Source of the DNA: Actinomycetes bacterium
GTDB taxonomy: Bacteria; Actinomycetota; Acidimicrobiia; Acidimicrobiales; Palsa-688
Assembly: GCA_021811865.1 (NCBI GenBank)
Contig: JAKAQB010000001.1
Location: forward strand, 74,162 to 138,161
Direction: 5' to 3'
DNA: 64,000 bases
Part shown: piece by piece, positions 8,834 to 17,139 of the stretch
Numbering within the stretch: position 1 is the first letter of the stretch
Layout: each line of letters opens with the position of its first letter
Translations under genes and position numbers: made by a program
Notes under the pieces: model-generated
The model's input: the letters and a program-made list of their open reading frames with translations, nothing else
Database searches by the model: none
What the model was told of the DNA's origin: nothing

Positions 8834-9781
8834 TCAGGCCGTTCGTGCCAACCGCATCGCTGCCTCGGCCTGCCGGAGCAGCCCGTCGAGGTCCTCGGGC
8901 GCGTCGTGATGCCACCGGGCGACGCCGGCCGTCATGGACAGCCGCCGGCCGGGCTGCTCGGCGTTGGCCGCGTCGACCGCCTCTTGTAGCCGCGCCACCG
9001 CACTGCGGTCCTCGCCGCCGAAGTCGGCCAGGAGAGCGGCGAACTCGCCACCGCCCAGGCGGGCCACCACGTCTGCCTCCCAGTAGGCCGCCGACATGAC
9101 CCGGGCGGCGCGGGCCAGCATCCGATTCCCGGCCTCGCGGCCGTCGAGGTCGTTCACCGCCTTTCGCCCGACGACGTCGGCGAACACGACGACGGCGTCG
9201 GCGCCCCTCCGCTCGCAAAAGGCCAGCGCCTTGTCGGCGAGCAGTCGGAAGCCCCGGCGATCGAGCAGACCCGTGTGGTCGTCGTCGACGGCTGGCCGGG
9301 TCGACTCCATCTCCCGCTCCACCATGCACGCCAGATCGTGGAGGGCCACCTCGTCCCCGGGCTGCAGGTACCTGGCCGTGGAGTCGAGGATGCAGAGCGA
9401 GCCCACCGCCGACCCGTCGGGCGCCTTGACGGGGTAGCCGGCGTAGAAGCGCACTCCGGGTTCGCCGGTCACGAGCGGGTTGGTGGTGAAGCGTGGGTCC
9501 TGCTGGGCGTCGTGCACCTCCAAGACCCCTGTCCCGAGGATGGTGTGGGCGCAGAAGGCGTCCTCCCGGCGGATCTCCCGCGGCTCGATGCCGGCAACCG
9601 ACTTGAAGCACTGCCGGTCGGCGTCCACCAGGGTGATCGCTGCGGCGGTCGCCCCAAAGAGCCGCCTGGCCAACCTGGTCACCCGGTCGAAGCGCTCCTC
9701 GGGTTCGGTGTCGAGCAAGCCGAGCCGCCGGAGGGACCGGAGCCGGACTGCCTCGTCGTCGGGGATCGGAGGGACGAGCAT
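8834..9781 (-). CDS. GAF-GGDEF sensor protein with altered signature (GGGEF)
   Basis: The 315-residue protein has an N-terminal GAF domain (about 20-160, with the LGLLDTEPEERFDRV entry and the ASILGTGVLEVHD-like core typical of bacterial GAF-GGDEF proteins). A GGDEF domain starts at DHTGLLDRRGF. Its signature reads GGGEF instead of GGDEF, and this position holds a metal-binding acidic residue in active cyclases. It may therefore be weakly active or a receptor-like protein. The GAF ligand is unknown. I chose the ATG at 9781 over an upstream GTG at 9922: GGGAG lies six bases before it, the GAF homology begins there, and this avoids overlap with the divergent gene. Confidence 0.85.
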   Translation of the reverse strand: MLVPPIPDDEAVRLRSLRRLGLLDTEPEERFDRVTRLARRLFGATAAAITLVDADRQCFKSVAGIEPREIRREDAFCAHTILGTGVLEVHDAQQDPRFTTNPLVTGEPGVRFYAGYPVKAPDGSAVGSLCILDSTARYLQPGDEVALHDLACMVEREMESTRPAVDDDHTGLLDRRGFRLLADKALAFCERRGADAVVVFADVVGRKAVNDLDGREAGNRMLARAARVMSAAYWEADVVARLGGGEFAALLADFGGEDRSAVARLQEAVDAANAEQPGRRLSMTAGVARWHHDAPEDLDGLLRQAEAAMRLARTA

Positions 9782-9875
9782 GGGCACTCCCGGCGGTCGG
9801 CGGACAGGGATCCCTTCCCTATCGGCCGGTCCCCGGGGGAAGTGGAGTGCTGCTTGCCGGGCGTAGCGTGGCGTG

Positions 9876-11123
9876 GTGCCACCCGACCCGTCCGTGTCCG
9901 GCCTGCGGCGGATGAAGGCCACGGCGACCGCCTTCCTCGCCGTCGCGGCGGCGGTCTACACCGCTACCACGGTCTGGCTTCCCAGCTCGGAGTTGCGCGG
10001 CTTCCTCCAGGCGGGGTCCGAGGCGGCCATGGTCGGTGGCCTGGCGGACTGGTTCGCCGTGACTGCGCTGTTCCGTCGGCCCCTCGGCTTACCCATCCCC
10101 CACACCGCTCTCGTGCCCAGGAAGAAAGACGAGCTCGCCACCAAGCTGGGCGAGTTCGTCACCGGGTACTTCCTCACGCCCGAGGCGCTCGAACAGCAGG
10201 TCGTGGAGACCGGCCTCGTGGCTCGTGTCGGGGCGTGGCTGGCGGACCCGGAGCGGGCGGAGCACCTGGCCGGCGACGTCTCCTCCGCCATCGCCGCTGC
10301 CATCGGCGCGGCGGACACCGCAGCGGTGGAGGACTACGTGCTCGAGTTGCTCCGGCGGGACCACGCCCGCCGGTCCTACGCCCCGGTGCTCGGCCGGCTG
10401 CTGGCCCGGGCCGTGGACGGCGGGGCCCAGCGCCCACTCGTCGACCTCCTGGCGCAGCGGGTGCGGGAGTACCTCGCCGCCCACCAGGAGGCGCTCCACC
10501 CGACGGTCAGGCGGTTCATCGAGGAGCGGCACTGGGTCGCCGCCCTGGTGACGACCGACCGGCTCGTCAGCCGCGTGTTCCGCGACACCATCGTCGAGTT
10601 GGAGCGGATCGAGCACCAGCCCGACCATCCGGTCCGTGTCGCCCTCGAGGATCTGCTGCGCCGGCTGGCCTTCGACCTGCGCCACGACCCCGACGCTGCC
10701 GCCCGCGTGGATGGCCTCGTCGGTCGGCTCCTCGACGACCCGCAGGCGGAGGCCGGCCTGCGGGAGGCGATCGGCGACGCCGTGGAGTCGGTGCGAGTCT
10801 CGCTCGGGGATCCCGGCAGCTCGCTCACGGCCCGCATCGGCGGGATGATCGCCCATGTGGGCGAGCGGGCGGCGACCGAGCCGAAGTTCCACGACGAGGT
10901 GGAGGGGTGGCTGCGAGGCGTGCTGGGCTGGACCGTCGGGCGCTACGGCAACGAGCTGACAGCCCTCATCCGGCGCCAGGTGGAGGGCTGGCCGGCGGTG
11001 GCCGCCTCCCGGCGGATCGAGCTCGCCGTCGGCCGTGACCTGCAGTACATCCGCCTCAACGGGACCGTGGTGGGCGCGCTCGCCGGGCTCGCCATCCACG
11101 CCGTGGGGCTGGCCCTCCCATAG
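9876..11123 (+). CDS. DUF445 family membrane-associated protein
   Basis: The 415-residue protein matches DUF445 (YjiN-like). There is an N-terminal hydrophobic segment (AFLAVAAAVYTATTVWL), then the family hallmark GFLQAGSEAAMVGGLADWFAVTALFRRPLGLPIPHTALVP, here quoted only as its family features: glycine-rich turn, ADWFAV, and IPHT-[AG]-[IL]. A long alpha-helical body follows, with a C-terminal hydrophobic helix ending at the stop. The function of the family is unknown; a membrane-anchored structural role is often assumed. I favour GTG 9876 because TAGCGT (9864-9869) lies six bases upstream, the leaderless pattern seen across the window. GTG 9873 and ATG 9912 are alternatives. Confidence 0.85.
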   Translation: MPPDPSVSGLRRMKATATAFLAVAAAVYTATTVWLPSSELRGFLQAGSEAAMVGGLADWFAVTALFRRPLGLPIPHTALVPRKKDELATKLGEFVTGYFLTPEALEQQVVETGLVARVGAWLADPERAEHLAGDVSSAIAAAIGAADTAAVEDYVLELLRRDHARRSYAPVLGRLLARAVDGGAQRPLVDLLAQRVREYLAAHQEALHPTVRRFIEERHWVAALVTTDRLVSRVFRDTIVELERIEHQPDHPVRVALEDLLRRLAFDLRHDPDAAARVDGLVGRLLDDPQAEAGLREAIGDAVESVRVSLGDPGSSLTARIGGMIAHVGERAATEPKFHDEVEGWLRGVLGWTVGRYGNELTALIRRQVEGWPAVAASRRIELAVGRDLQYIRLNGTVVGALAGLAIHAVGLALP

Positions 11124-11124
11124 C

Positions 11125-12306
11125 TCAGGGGGCGAGAGCCATGGCGGCGTGGAGGGCGACGCCGGTGACCATGGCCTGCTCGTCCACCATCATGCGGTTG
11201 GAGTGGTTGGGCGCCGGATGCGGGTCGTCGGCGCGCGCCACACCCAGGAAGGCCATCGACCCCGGAACCTCGCGCAGCACGTAGGACCAGTCCTCGGCAC
11301 CCATCACCGGTGTCGGCATCGACACCACCCGGTCCGGGCCGAGAAGGGACGCTGCGGTGGCGATCGTGCGGGCGGCTGCCTTCTCGTCGTTGACAGTGAC
11401 CGGGTAGCCGTTGTCAGCCAACTCGACCTCGGCCGCGCAGCGGTGGGCTGTCGCGATGTGGGTGGCCACCTCCCGCAGCCCGGCGACGACGAGGTCGCGG
11501 CTGGCGTCCGACACCGCCCGGATGGTTCCGTCGCAGAGGGCGACCTCGGGGATCACGTTGAACGCCGTCCCCGTCTGGATGCGCGTCACCGTGAGGACCG
11601 CCGGGTCGAAGGCGGGCACCCGTCGGGTCACCATCGCCTGGAGGGCCGTCACGATCTCGCAGGCGACCGGGACCGGGTCGACGGCGTCATGCGGCATGGA
11701 AGCGTGCCCGCCCTGGCCTGTCACGGTGATGCGGAACTCGTCGGCAGAGGCCATGAGCGTGCCACCCCGGGTCGCCACGAGCCCGGACGGCAGGTTGGCG
11801 ATGCTGTGGATCGCGAAGGCGCGGTCGACGGTGCCGTGGCGGTCGAGCAGCCCCTCGTCGAGCATCACCCGGGCGCCTCCGTGGCCCTCCTCGCCCGGCT
11901 GGAACATGAACACGACGCGCCCCTGCAGCCGTCCCCGCCGGGCGCAGAGGATGCGGGCGGCGCCGACGAGCATGGCGACGTGGGTGTCGTGGCCGCAGGC
12001 GTGCATCCTCCCGTCGATGCTCGACGCGAACGGCAGGCCGGTGTCCTCCGGCATCTCGAGAGCGTCCATGTCGCCTCGGAGCAGCGTGGTCGGCCCCGGC
12101 TCGTCGCCGTCGAGCACGGCGACGACCGAGCTCAGGCTCCGGCCGGTCTCGATGCTGAGACCGAGGCCGTCGAGCGCCTCGAGGATCGTCGCCTGCGTCG
12201 CAGGCAGCTCGTTGCCGGTCTCGGGGTGAGCATGGATCCGCCTGCGGAGGGTTACCGTGTCATCGAACAGGCGGCTGGCTTCTTCGAGGAGGGTGGAGTC
12301 GGTCAC
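11125..12306 (-). CDS. M20 family amidohydrolase (hippurate hydrolase/N-acyl-amino-acid deacylase type)
   Basis: The 393-residue protein has the M20D layout: HAHPETGNE near the N-terminus, RGDMDALEMPEDTGLPFAS with the metal-binding Asp, ACGHDTHVAMLVGAA with the His-Asp pair, FQPGEEGHGGA with the catalytic Glu region, and a dimerisation insert (HASMPHDAVDP). Such enzymes remove acyl groups from amino acids or peptides in the cytoplasm; the substrate cannot be told. GTG 12306 is where family homology starts (TDSTLLEEA). It converges with the DUF445 gene with one base between them and diverges from murF-alr with 28 bp between the two start codons. Confidence 0.9.
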   Translation of the reverse strand: MTDSTLLEEASRLFDDTVTLRRRIHAHPETGNELPATQATILEALDGLGLSIETGRSLSSVVAVLDGDEPGPTTLLRGDMDALEMPEDTGLPFASSIDGRMHACGHDTHVAMLVGAARILCARRGRLQGRVVFMFQPGEEGHGGARVMLDEGLLDRHGTVDRAFAIHSIANLPSGLVATRGGTLMASADEFRITVTGQGGHASMPHDAVDPVPVACEIVTALQAMVTRRVPAFDPAVLTVTRIQTGTAFNVIPEVALCDGTIRAVSDASRDLVVAGLREVATHIATAHRCAAEVELADNGYPVTVNDEKAAARTIATAASLLGPDRVVSMPTPVMGAEDWSYVLREVPGSMAFLGVARADDPHPAPNHSNRMMVDEQAMVTGVALHAAMALAP

Positions 12307-12320
12307 GGGAGGAGAATAGT

Positions 12321-12326
12321 TACGAT
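12321..12326 (+). promoter_or_regulatory. -10 element (TACGAT) for a leaderless murF-alr transcript
   Basis: TACGAT ends eight bases before the GTG of the murF-alr fusion. With a transcription start about seven bases after the -10, the RNA would begin at or next to the start codon. The nearest purine-rich Shine-Dalgarno-like run (GGGAGGAG) is about 20 bases away, too far to serve this start. The whole divergent intergenic space is 28 bp. This is an inference from sequence spacing. Confidence 0.55.
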
Positions 12327-12334
12327 CCCGGGTT

Positions 12335-14749
12335 GTGGACGCCCTCCGGCTCGCCCAGCTCGCCGAGGTGGTCGGAAGCGTCCCGCTCCCAGCGGCGGAG
12401 TGCGGCCGGGTCGCCGAGGCGGTGACCATCCACTCCGAGCGGATCCCGCGCGCCGGGGTGTTCTTCGCCCTTCCCGGCTCCCGCACCGACGGGCACCGCT
12501 TCGTCGGGGAGGCATTCGCCAACGGCGCCGTCGCCGCCGTCGTCGCAGCGGGGCGGGGAGGCGGGGGCGCCGGCACGGTCATCGAGGTCGATGACCCGCT
12601 GCGCGCCCTGCAGGCCCTGGCGGCGTGGTGGCGGTCCCAGCTGCCCGCCGAGGTGGTCGCTGTCGTCGGGAGCAACGGCAAGACGGTCACAAAGGACGCC
12701 ATCGTGCACTTCGCCGGCTACGGCCGGCGGGTGTACGGCAGCCCCGGCAGCTACAACAGCCAGATAGGCGTGCCTCTGGCCGTGCTCGGCATCCCCCGCG
12801 ACTGCGACGTGGCGGTGATCGAGGCGGCGGTGTCCGACCCTGGCGAGATGGCCCGCCTCGAAGCCGTCGTCCGCCCCGACCGCGTGGTCGTGACCAACCT
12901 GGGCACCCGCTGGTCGTCCCGGTTCGCCGACCGCTGCGAGCAGGCCGCCGAGCTGCTCGTCATGGCCCGGGGGGCGTCGTGTGTGCTGGTCGGCGAGGAC
13001 GCCCCCGAGCTCGCCGTGCCCCACCTGGTGACCGGCGCCAGCCCCGACCTGCCCCGCTTCGGTCCGCCCGTCCGGCTGCCGGAGGGGCTCGGCTCCGCCG
13101 TCGCCTTCCCGGACGGCGCGACCGGCAGCATCCTCGTGCGCACACCCTCGGACGCCGTCTTGCAGGACGTGCGCACCGCCATCACCGCCGCCTGGCTCCT
13201 CGGCGCCGGCGGGGCCATGCTGCTCGAAGCGGCCGGCGCGTACCGACCGACGGCCACCCGGCTCGAGATCTGGCGCAGCCCCGCGGGCGTCACCGTGGTG
13301 CGCGACGTCGCCACCCCCGATCCGATCGCCGCCGGCGCCGCCGTCCGGGCCGCCTCCAGCCTGGCGGGGCCGGGCCAGCGGTGCCTGGTCGTACTGGCCG
13401 AACCGCTCCGCGATCCGAGCCCTGCCTTCGCCTCCGCCCTCGTCGCCGAGGGGGCCGCCGCCGTGCTCGGGCTCGACGAACCGTCCCACCGCCAGGTCGC
13501 GGTGGCCCTCGCCGGCCGCGCCGAGGTCCGCCTCGTCGCCGACACCGACCACCTCCGGCACCTTCTGCTCGACGAGCTGCGCCCCGGCGACGTCGTGGCG
13601 GTGCAGTCGGCGCCCGAACGCGCCCTCGGCGACCTCACCGTGGCGCTGATGGAGTCGATGGCGCCCACCCGGATGTACCTGGACCTCGCGGCCGTCGAGG
13701 ACAACGTGACCGCCTTCCGTCGCCTCGTCGGTCCGTCGGTGCGGATCATGGGGATGGTCAAGGCTCTGGCCTACGGAACCGACGCCGGCAGCGTCGCCTC
13801 CTGCCTCCAGGGCGCCGGCATCGACGCCCTCGGCGTCTCCGGCGCCGACGAGGGAGTGGCACTGCGGCGGGCGGGGATCAACGTCCCCATCCTCGTCCTC
13901 CTCGGCACCGCAGCGGAGCTGCCGAAGATGCTGCGCTACAGGCTCACCCCTCTCGTGTACGGACCCGAGATGCTGGAGGCGGTCCTGTCGGCCGGCGACT
14001 TCCCCGTGCACGTCGAGGTGGACAGCGGGATGCACCGCACCGGACTCCCGCCCGACGCGGCCCTCGGCGCCGTGCGCCGCCTCGGGCAGCGGGTAGCCGG
14101 GTTGATGACCCACCTTGCCTCGCCCGACGACCCCGCCGAGGACGCCGCCACGGCGGAGCAGCTGCGCCGCTTCCGGGAGGTGGACGCCGCCGCCGCCCAC
14201 CTCGGCGTCCACGGCTTCGTCCGTCACGCCGCAGCCACGGCGGCGACCATCCGCCTGCCCGAAGCGCGCTTCGACATGGTGCGCATCGGCCTCGGGCTCT
14301 ACGGTGTCCACCCCTCGCCGGCGACGGCGGCGCTGCTCGAGCTGCAATGTGCCGTCGGGCTCGTGTCGCGCATCATCGAGGTGGTGGACGTCCCCCCCGG
14401 CGAGCGGGTCGGCTACGGGGGCACCTTCACGGCGCCGGTGCCCGGCCGGCGGGTGGGGGTCGTGCCGGCCGGCTACCACGACGGCGTGCCACGCGCCGCG
14501 TCCAACGCCGGCGTCGTCGTCGTCGCCGGCGCCCGCTGCCCGATCGTCGGGCGTGTGTCGATGGACTCGATGGCCGTCGACCTGACGGCGAGCCCCGAGG
14601 CGGGGGTGGGCACGGACGTGCTCCTCTACGGGCGCCAGCACGACTGGTCGCTGCCGGTGGAGGAGCTCGCCCAGTCGAGCGGCACGATCGCCCACGAGCT
14701 GATGGCCCGCCTCGGGCCGAGGGTGCAGCGCATCTTCACCCGTCACTGA
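12335..14749 (+). CDS. MurF-alanine racemase fusion (UDP-MurNAc-tripeptide:D-Ala-D-Ala ligase / Alr)
   Basis: The 804-residue protein joins two peptidoglycan enzymes. Residues 1-440 are a Mur ligase: MurF-like N-domain (TIHSERIPRAGVFFALPG, DGHRFVGEAF), ATP loop GSNGKTVTK with Lys116, YNSQIGVPL, and DPGEMARLE. The segment usually reading D-x-Y-NANP is degenerate here (RDVATPDP near 323-330). Residues 445-804 are a fold-type III alanine racemase: the PLP lysine is Lys476 in MVKALAYG, the second catalytic base Tyr694 is in ERVGYGGTF, and a C-terminal beta domain follows. Such a fusion would supply D-Ala and attach D-Ala-D-Ala to the precursor. MurF-Alr fusions are known in Bacteroidetes; in an actinomycete this is uncommon. 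The next gene starts 20 bp on. Confidence 0.88.
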   Translation: MDALRLAQLAEVVGSVPLPAAECGRVAEAVTIHSERIPRAGVFFALPGSRTDGHRFVGEAFANGAVAAVVAAGRGGGGAGTVIEVDDPLRALQALAAWWRSQLPAEVVAVVGSNGKTVTKDAIVHFAGYGRRVYGSPGSYNSQIGVPLAVLGIPRDCDVAVIEAAVSDPGEMARLEAVVRPDRVVVTNLGTRWSSRFADRCEQAAELLVMARGASCVLVGEDAPELAVPHLVTGASPDLPRFGPPVRLPEGLGSAVAFPDGATGSILVRTPSDAVLQDVRTAITAAWLLGAGGAMLLEAAGAYRPTATRLEIWRSPAGVTVVRDVATPDPIAAGAAVRAASSLAGPGQRCLVVLAEPLRDPSPAFASALVAEGAAAVLGLDEPSHRQVAVALAGRAEVRLVADTDHLRHLLLDELRPGDVVAVQSAPERALGDLTVALMESMAPTRMYLDLAAVEDNVTAFRRLVGPSVRIMGMVKALAYGTDAGSVASCLQGAGIDALGVSGADEGVALRRAGINVPILVLLGTAAELPKMLRYRLTPLVYGPEMLEAVLSAGDFPVHVEVDSGMHRTGLPPDAALGAVRRLGQRVAGLMTHLASPDDPAEDAATAEQLRRFREVDAAAAHLGVHGFVRHAAATAATIRLPEARFDMVRIGLGLYGVHPSPATAALLELQCAVGLVSRIIEVVDVPPGERVGYGGTFTAPVPGRRVGVVPAGYHDGVPRAASNAGVVVVAGARCPIVGRVSMDSMAVDLTASPEAGVGTDVLLYGRQHDWSLPVEELAQSSGTIAHELMARLGPRVQRIFTRH

Positions 14750-14769
14750 CACCGGTACGCTTGGCGGCT

Positions 14770-17139
14770 GTGCCCCGGTTGCGCATCGCCCTCCTCTTCG
14801 GCGGGCCCTCCCCGGAACGGGGCATCTCCCTCAACTCGGCCCGCTCCGTCGCCGACCACCTCGAGGGCGCCGGGGTGGTCCTCGCCGAGCTGCTGTACAT
14901 CGACTGCGCCCTCCGGGTCTTCGCCGTGTCCCGGGCGTTGTTGTACTCCAACACCCCCGACGACTTCGACTTCAAGCTGTCGGTGTCCTCGTCGCCGCTC
15001 ACACCCGGCGAGCTGGTGGCCCGGCTGCGCGGCTGCGACCTGGCGTTCCCCGTGATGCACGGCGAGTTCGGCGAGGACGGCGGCGTGCAGAGACTGCTCG
15101 AGGACGCCGGCGTCGCCTACGTGGGTTCCACCCCCGAGGCGTGCGCCGTTGCCTACGACAAGCACCGGGCCCAGGAGCGGCTGGCGGCCGCCGGGATCGC
15201 CACCGTCCCCCACGACCTGCTGCGCGCCGGCGCCGGCCTGCCCGAGCTCCCCGACGGGGTCCTCGTCTCCAAGCCGACGGCGGGCGGGTCGAGCCTCGGG
15301 GTCACCGTCCACTGGCCGGGAGCCGACCGTGACGCCGGCCTCCTGCGCCAGGCGGCGCGCTACGGCGCCGTGATCGTCCAGCCTTGGGTGGCCGGGGTGG
15401 AGGTGACCACCGTGGTGGTGGAGGGCAGGGCCGGGCCCGTCGCCCTCATCCCCGTCGAGGTGGAGCTGCGCGATCGCTCCCCGCACCAGATCCTCTCCTA
15501 CCGCCACAAGTACCTGCCGAGCGACGATGCCCGCTACCACTGCCCGCCCCGGTTCGCGCCGGCGCAGGTGGACGCGGTGCGCGCCACGGCGGAGCGCGTC
15601 TTCGCCATCCTCGGGCTGCGGGACTTCGCCCGGATCGACGCCTGGCTCACCGACGACGGGAGGATCGTCGTCTCAGACGTCAACCCCGTCAGCGGGATGG
15701 AGCAGAACAGCTTCCTCTTCATCCAGGCCGCTCAGGCGGGCATGACCCACCGCGACGTCCTCCGCCTCGTCGTCTCCCGGAGCTGCGCCCGCTCCGGTCT
15801 CGCCCCGCCGCTCGCGGACGAGCGTCCCGCAGCCGACCGGGAGCCCATACCCGTGCTTTTTGGGGGGACGAGCGCCGAGCGGCAGGTGTCCGTGCTGTCG
15901 GGCACCAACGTGTGGCTGAAGCTGGTGCGCTCGGCCCGCTACGAGCCGGAGCCGGCCCTGCTCGACGCCGACGGCAGCGTGTGGATGCTGTCGTACCCGG
16001 CGGCGCTGCGCCACACCGTCGAGGAGATCCGGGCGGCGTGCCAAGAGGCAGCCGGCGGCAGGCAGGAGACCGAACGGTTGGCGGCCGACATCCACCGGCG
16101 GCTCGGCCTGAAGCTTCCCTCCCTCGACCTGCCGCGGCGGGTGAGCCTGGAGGAGCTCGTTGCCGGCCGGCGCTTCGTCTTCAACGCCCTGCACGGTGGC
16201 GCCGGCGAGGACGGGACGATGCAACGCCGCTTGGACCAGCTGGGGGTGGCCTACAACGGGTCGGGGCCGGAGGCATCAGCGCTGGCGATGGACAAGGAGC
16301 TCACAGGGATGGCCGTGCTCGCCGCCGCCGTGGACGGCGTTGGCACCGCACCCCGGCTGCGGGTCGGCCTGCCCGCCAGCGCCGAGGTGTGGGACCGGGC
16401 CGTCGCCACGTGCGGCACCGCCACCCTCGTCGTCAAGCCGCTGGCCGACGGGTGCTCGGCCGGCGTGGTCCCGTTGCGGGGTCGGGGCGAGCTGGTGGCC
16501 TACCTGGACCACCTCCAGCAGGGGTCGACCCGCATACCAGCGGGGACTTTCCCCCTGCTCGGCGACGACCAGGTTGTCGAGCTTCCCCCCCAGGGCACCG
16601 GCGCGCTGCTGCTCGAGGCCTTCATCGAGACCGACCGCGTCGCCGTCGTCGAGGGCGGCAACGGGACCCGACGCCTCGACTGGCGCGGCACCGGCGGTGG
16701 CTGGGTGGAGGTCACGGTGGGCCTGGTCGGCGCCGCCGGCTCCCTGCATGCCCTGCCACCGAGCATGACCATCACCACCGCCGGCGTGCTCAGCCTCGAG
16801 GAGAAGTTCATGGGTGGCACCGGCGTCAACATCACCCCGCCCCCGGCCCCGCCGCTCGGCCCTGTCCGCCCCGAGGCCGTCGCCGCCGCCCGCCGTCGGA
16901 TCGAGGCCGTCGCCGAGGCGCTCGGCGTCGAGGGCTATGCCCGCGTCGACGCCTTCCTCCACGTCGCCACCGGCGAGGTGATTGTGATCGAGGCCAACAC
17001 CCTACCGGCGCTCACCCCCTCCACCGTGCTCTACCACCAGGCCTTGGCCGATGACCCGCCCCGCTACCCCCGGGAGTTGCTGGAGGAGATCATCGAGCTC
17101 GGGCTCGCTCGCCGCAGGGCGCTGGCGGCGACGACATGA
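14770..17139 (+). CDS. ddl: Tandem D-alanine--D-alanine ligase (two ATP-grasp Ddl units in one chain)
   Basis: The 789-residue protein is about twice the usual Ddl length and contains two complete Ddl units. Unit 1 (about 1-345): LLFGGPSPERGISLNSAR, PVMHGEFGEDGG, SKPTAGGSSLGV, and SDVNPVSGMEQNS in the metal site. Unit 2 (about 360-780): VLFGGTSAERQVSVLSG, NALHGGAGEDGTMQ, VKPLADGCSAGV, and IEANTLPALTPST. Unit 2 keeps the E-x-N-TLP metal-binding motif; unit 1 has D-x-N-P-x-SG, as in divergent Ddl paralogues. The product would be D-Ala-D-Ala, or another D-Ala-D-X if a unit has shifted specificity. The GTG start follows TACGCT (14756-14761) by eight bases. ATGA overlaps the murL start. Confidence 0.88.
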   Translation: MPRLRIALLFGGPSPERGISLNSARSVADHLEGAGVVLAELLYIDCALRVFAVSRALLYSNTPDDFDFKLSVSSSPLTPGELVARLRGCDLAFPVMHGEFGEDGGVQRLLEDAGVAYVGSTPEACAVAYDKHRAQERLAAAGIATVPHDLLRAGAGLPELPDGVLVSKPTAGGSSLGVTVHWPGADRDAGLLRQAARYGAVIVQPWVAGVEVTTVVVEGRAGPVALIPVEVELRDRSPHQILSYRHKYLPSDDARYHCPPRFAPAQVDAVRATAERVFAILGLRDFARIDAWLTDDGRIVVSDVNPVSGMEQNSFLFIQAAQAGMTHRDVLRLVVSRSCARSGLAPPLADERPAADREPIPVLFGGTSAERQVSVLSGTNVWLKLVRSARYEPEPALLDADGSVWMLSYPAALRHTVEEIRAACQEAAGGRQETERLAADIHRRLGLKLPSLDLPRRVSLEELVAGRRFVFNALHGGAGEDGTMQRRLDQLGVAYNGSGPEASALAMDKELTGMAVLAAAVDGVGTAPRLRVGLPASAEVWDRAVATCGTATLVVKPLADGCSAGVVPLRGRGELVAYLDHLQQGSTRIPAGTFPLLGDDQVVELPPQGTGALLLEAFIETDRVAVVEGGNGTRRLDWRGTGGGWVEVTVGLVGAAGSLHALPPSMTITTAGVLSLEEKFMGGTGVNITPPPAPPLGPVRPEAVAAARRRIEAVAEALGVEGYARVDAFLHVATGEVIVIEANTLPALTPSTVLYHQALADDPPRYPRELLEEIIELGLARRRALAATT

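Noticed and set aside
12320..14752. 810-codon minus-strand frame opposite murF-alr
   Set aside because: It is an antisense shadow of a GC-rich gene, His/Gly/Asp-rich with no motif. The plus-strand protein has full catalytic motifs.
12625..14769. Long upstream extension of the ddl reading frame through the murF-alr gene
   Set aside because: It translates murF-alr in the wrong frame into Arg/Pro-rich text. The Ddl homology and a -10 hexamer place the start at 14770.
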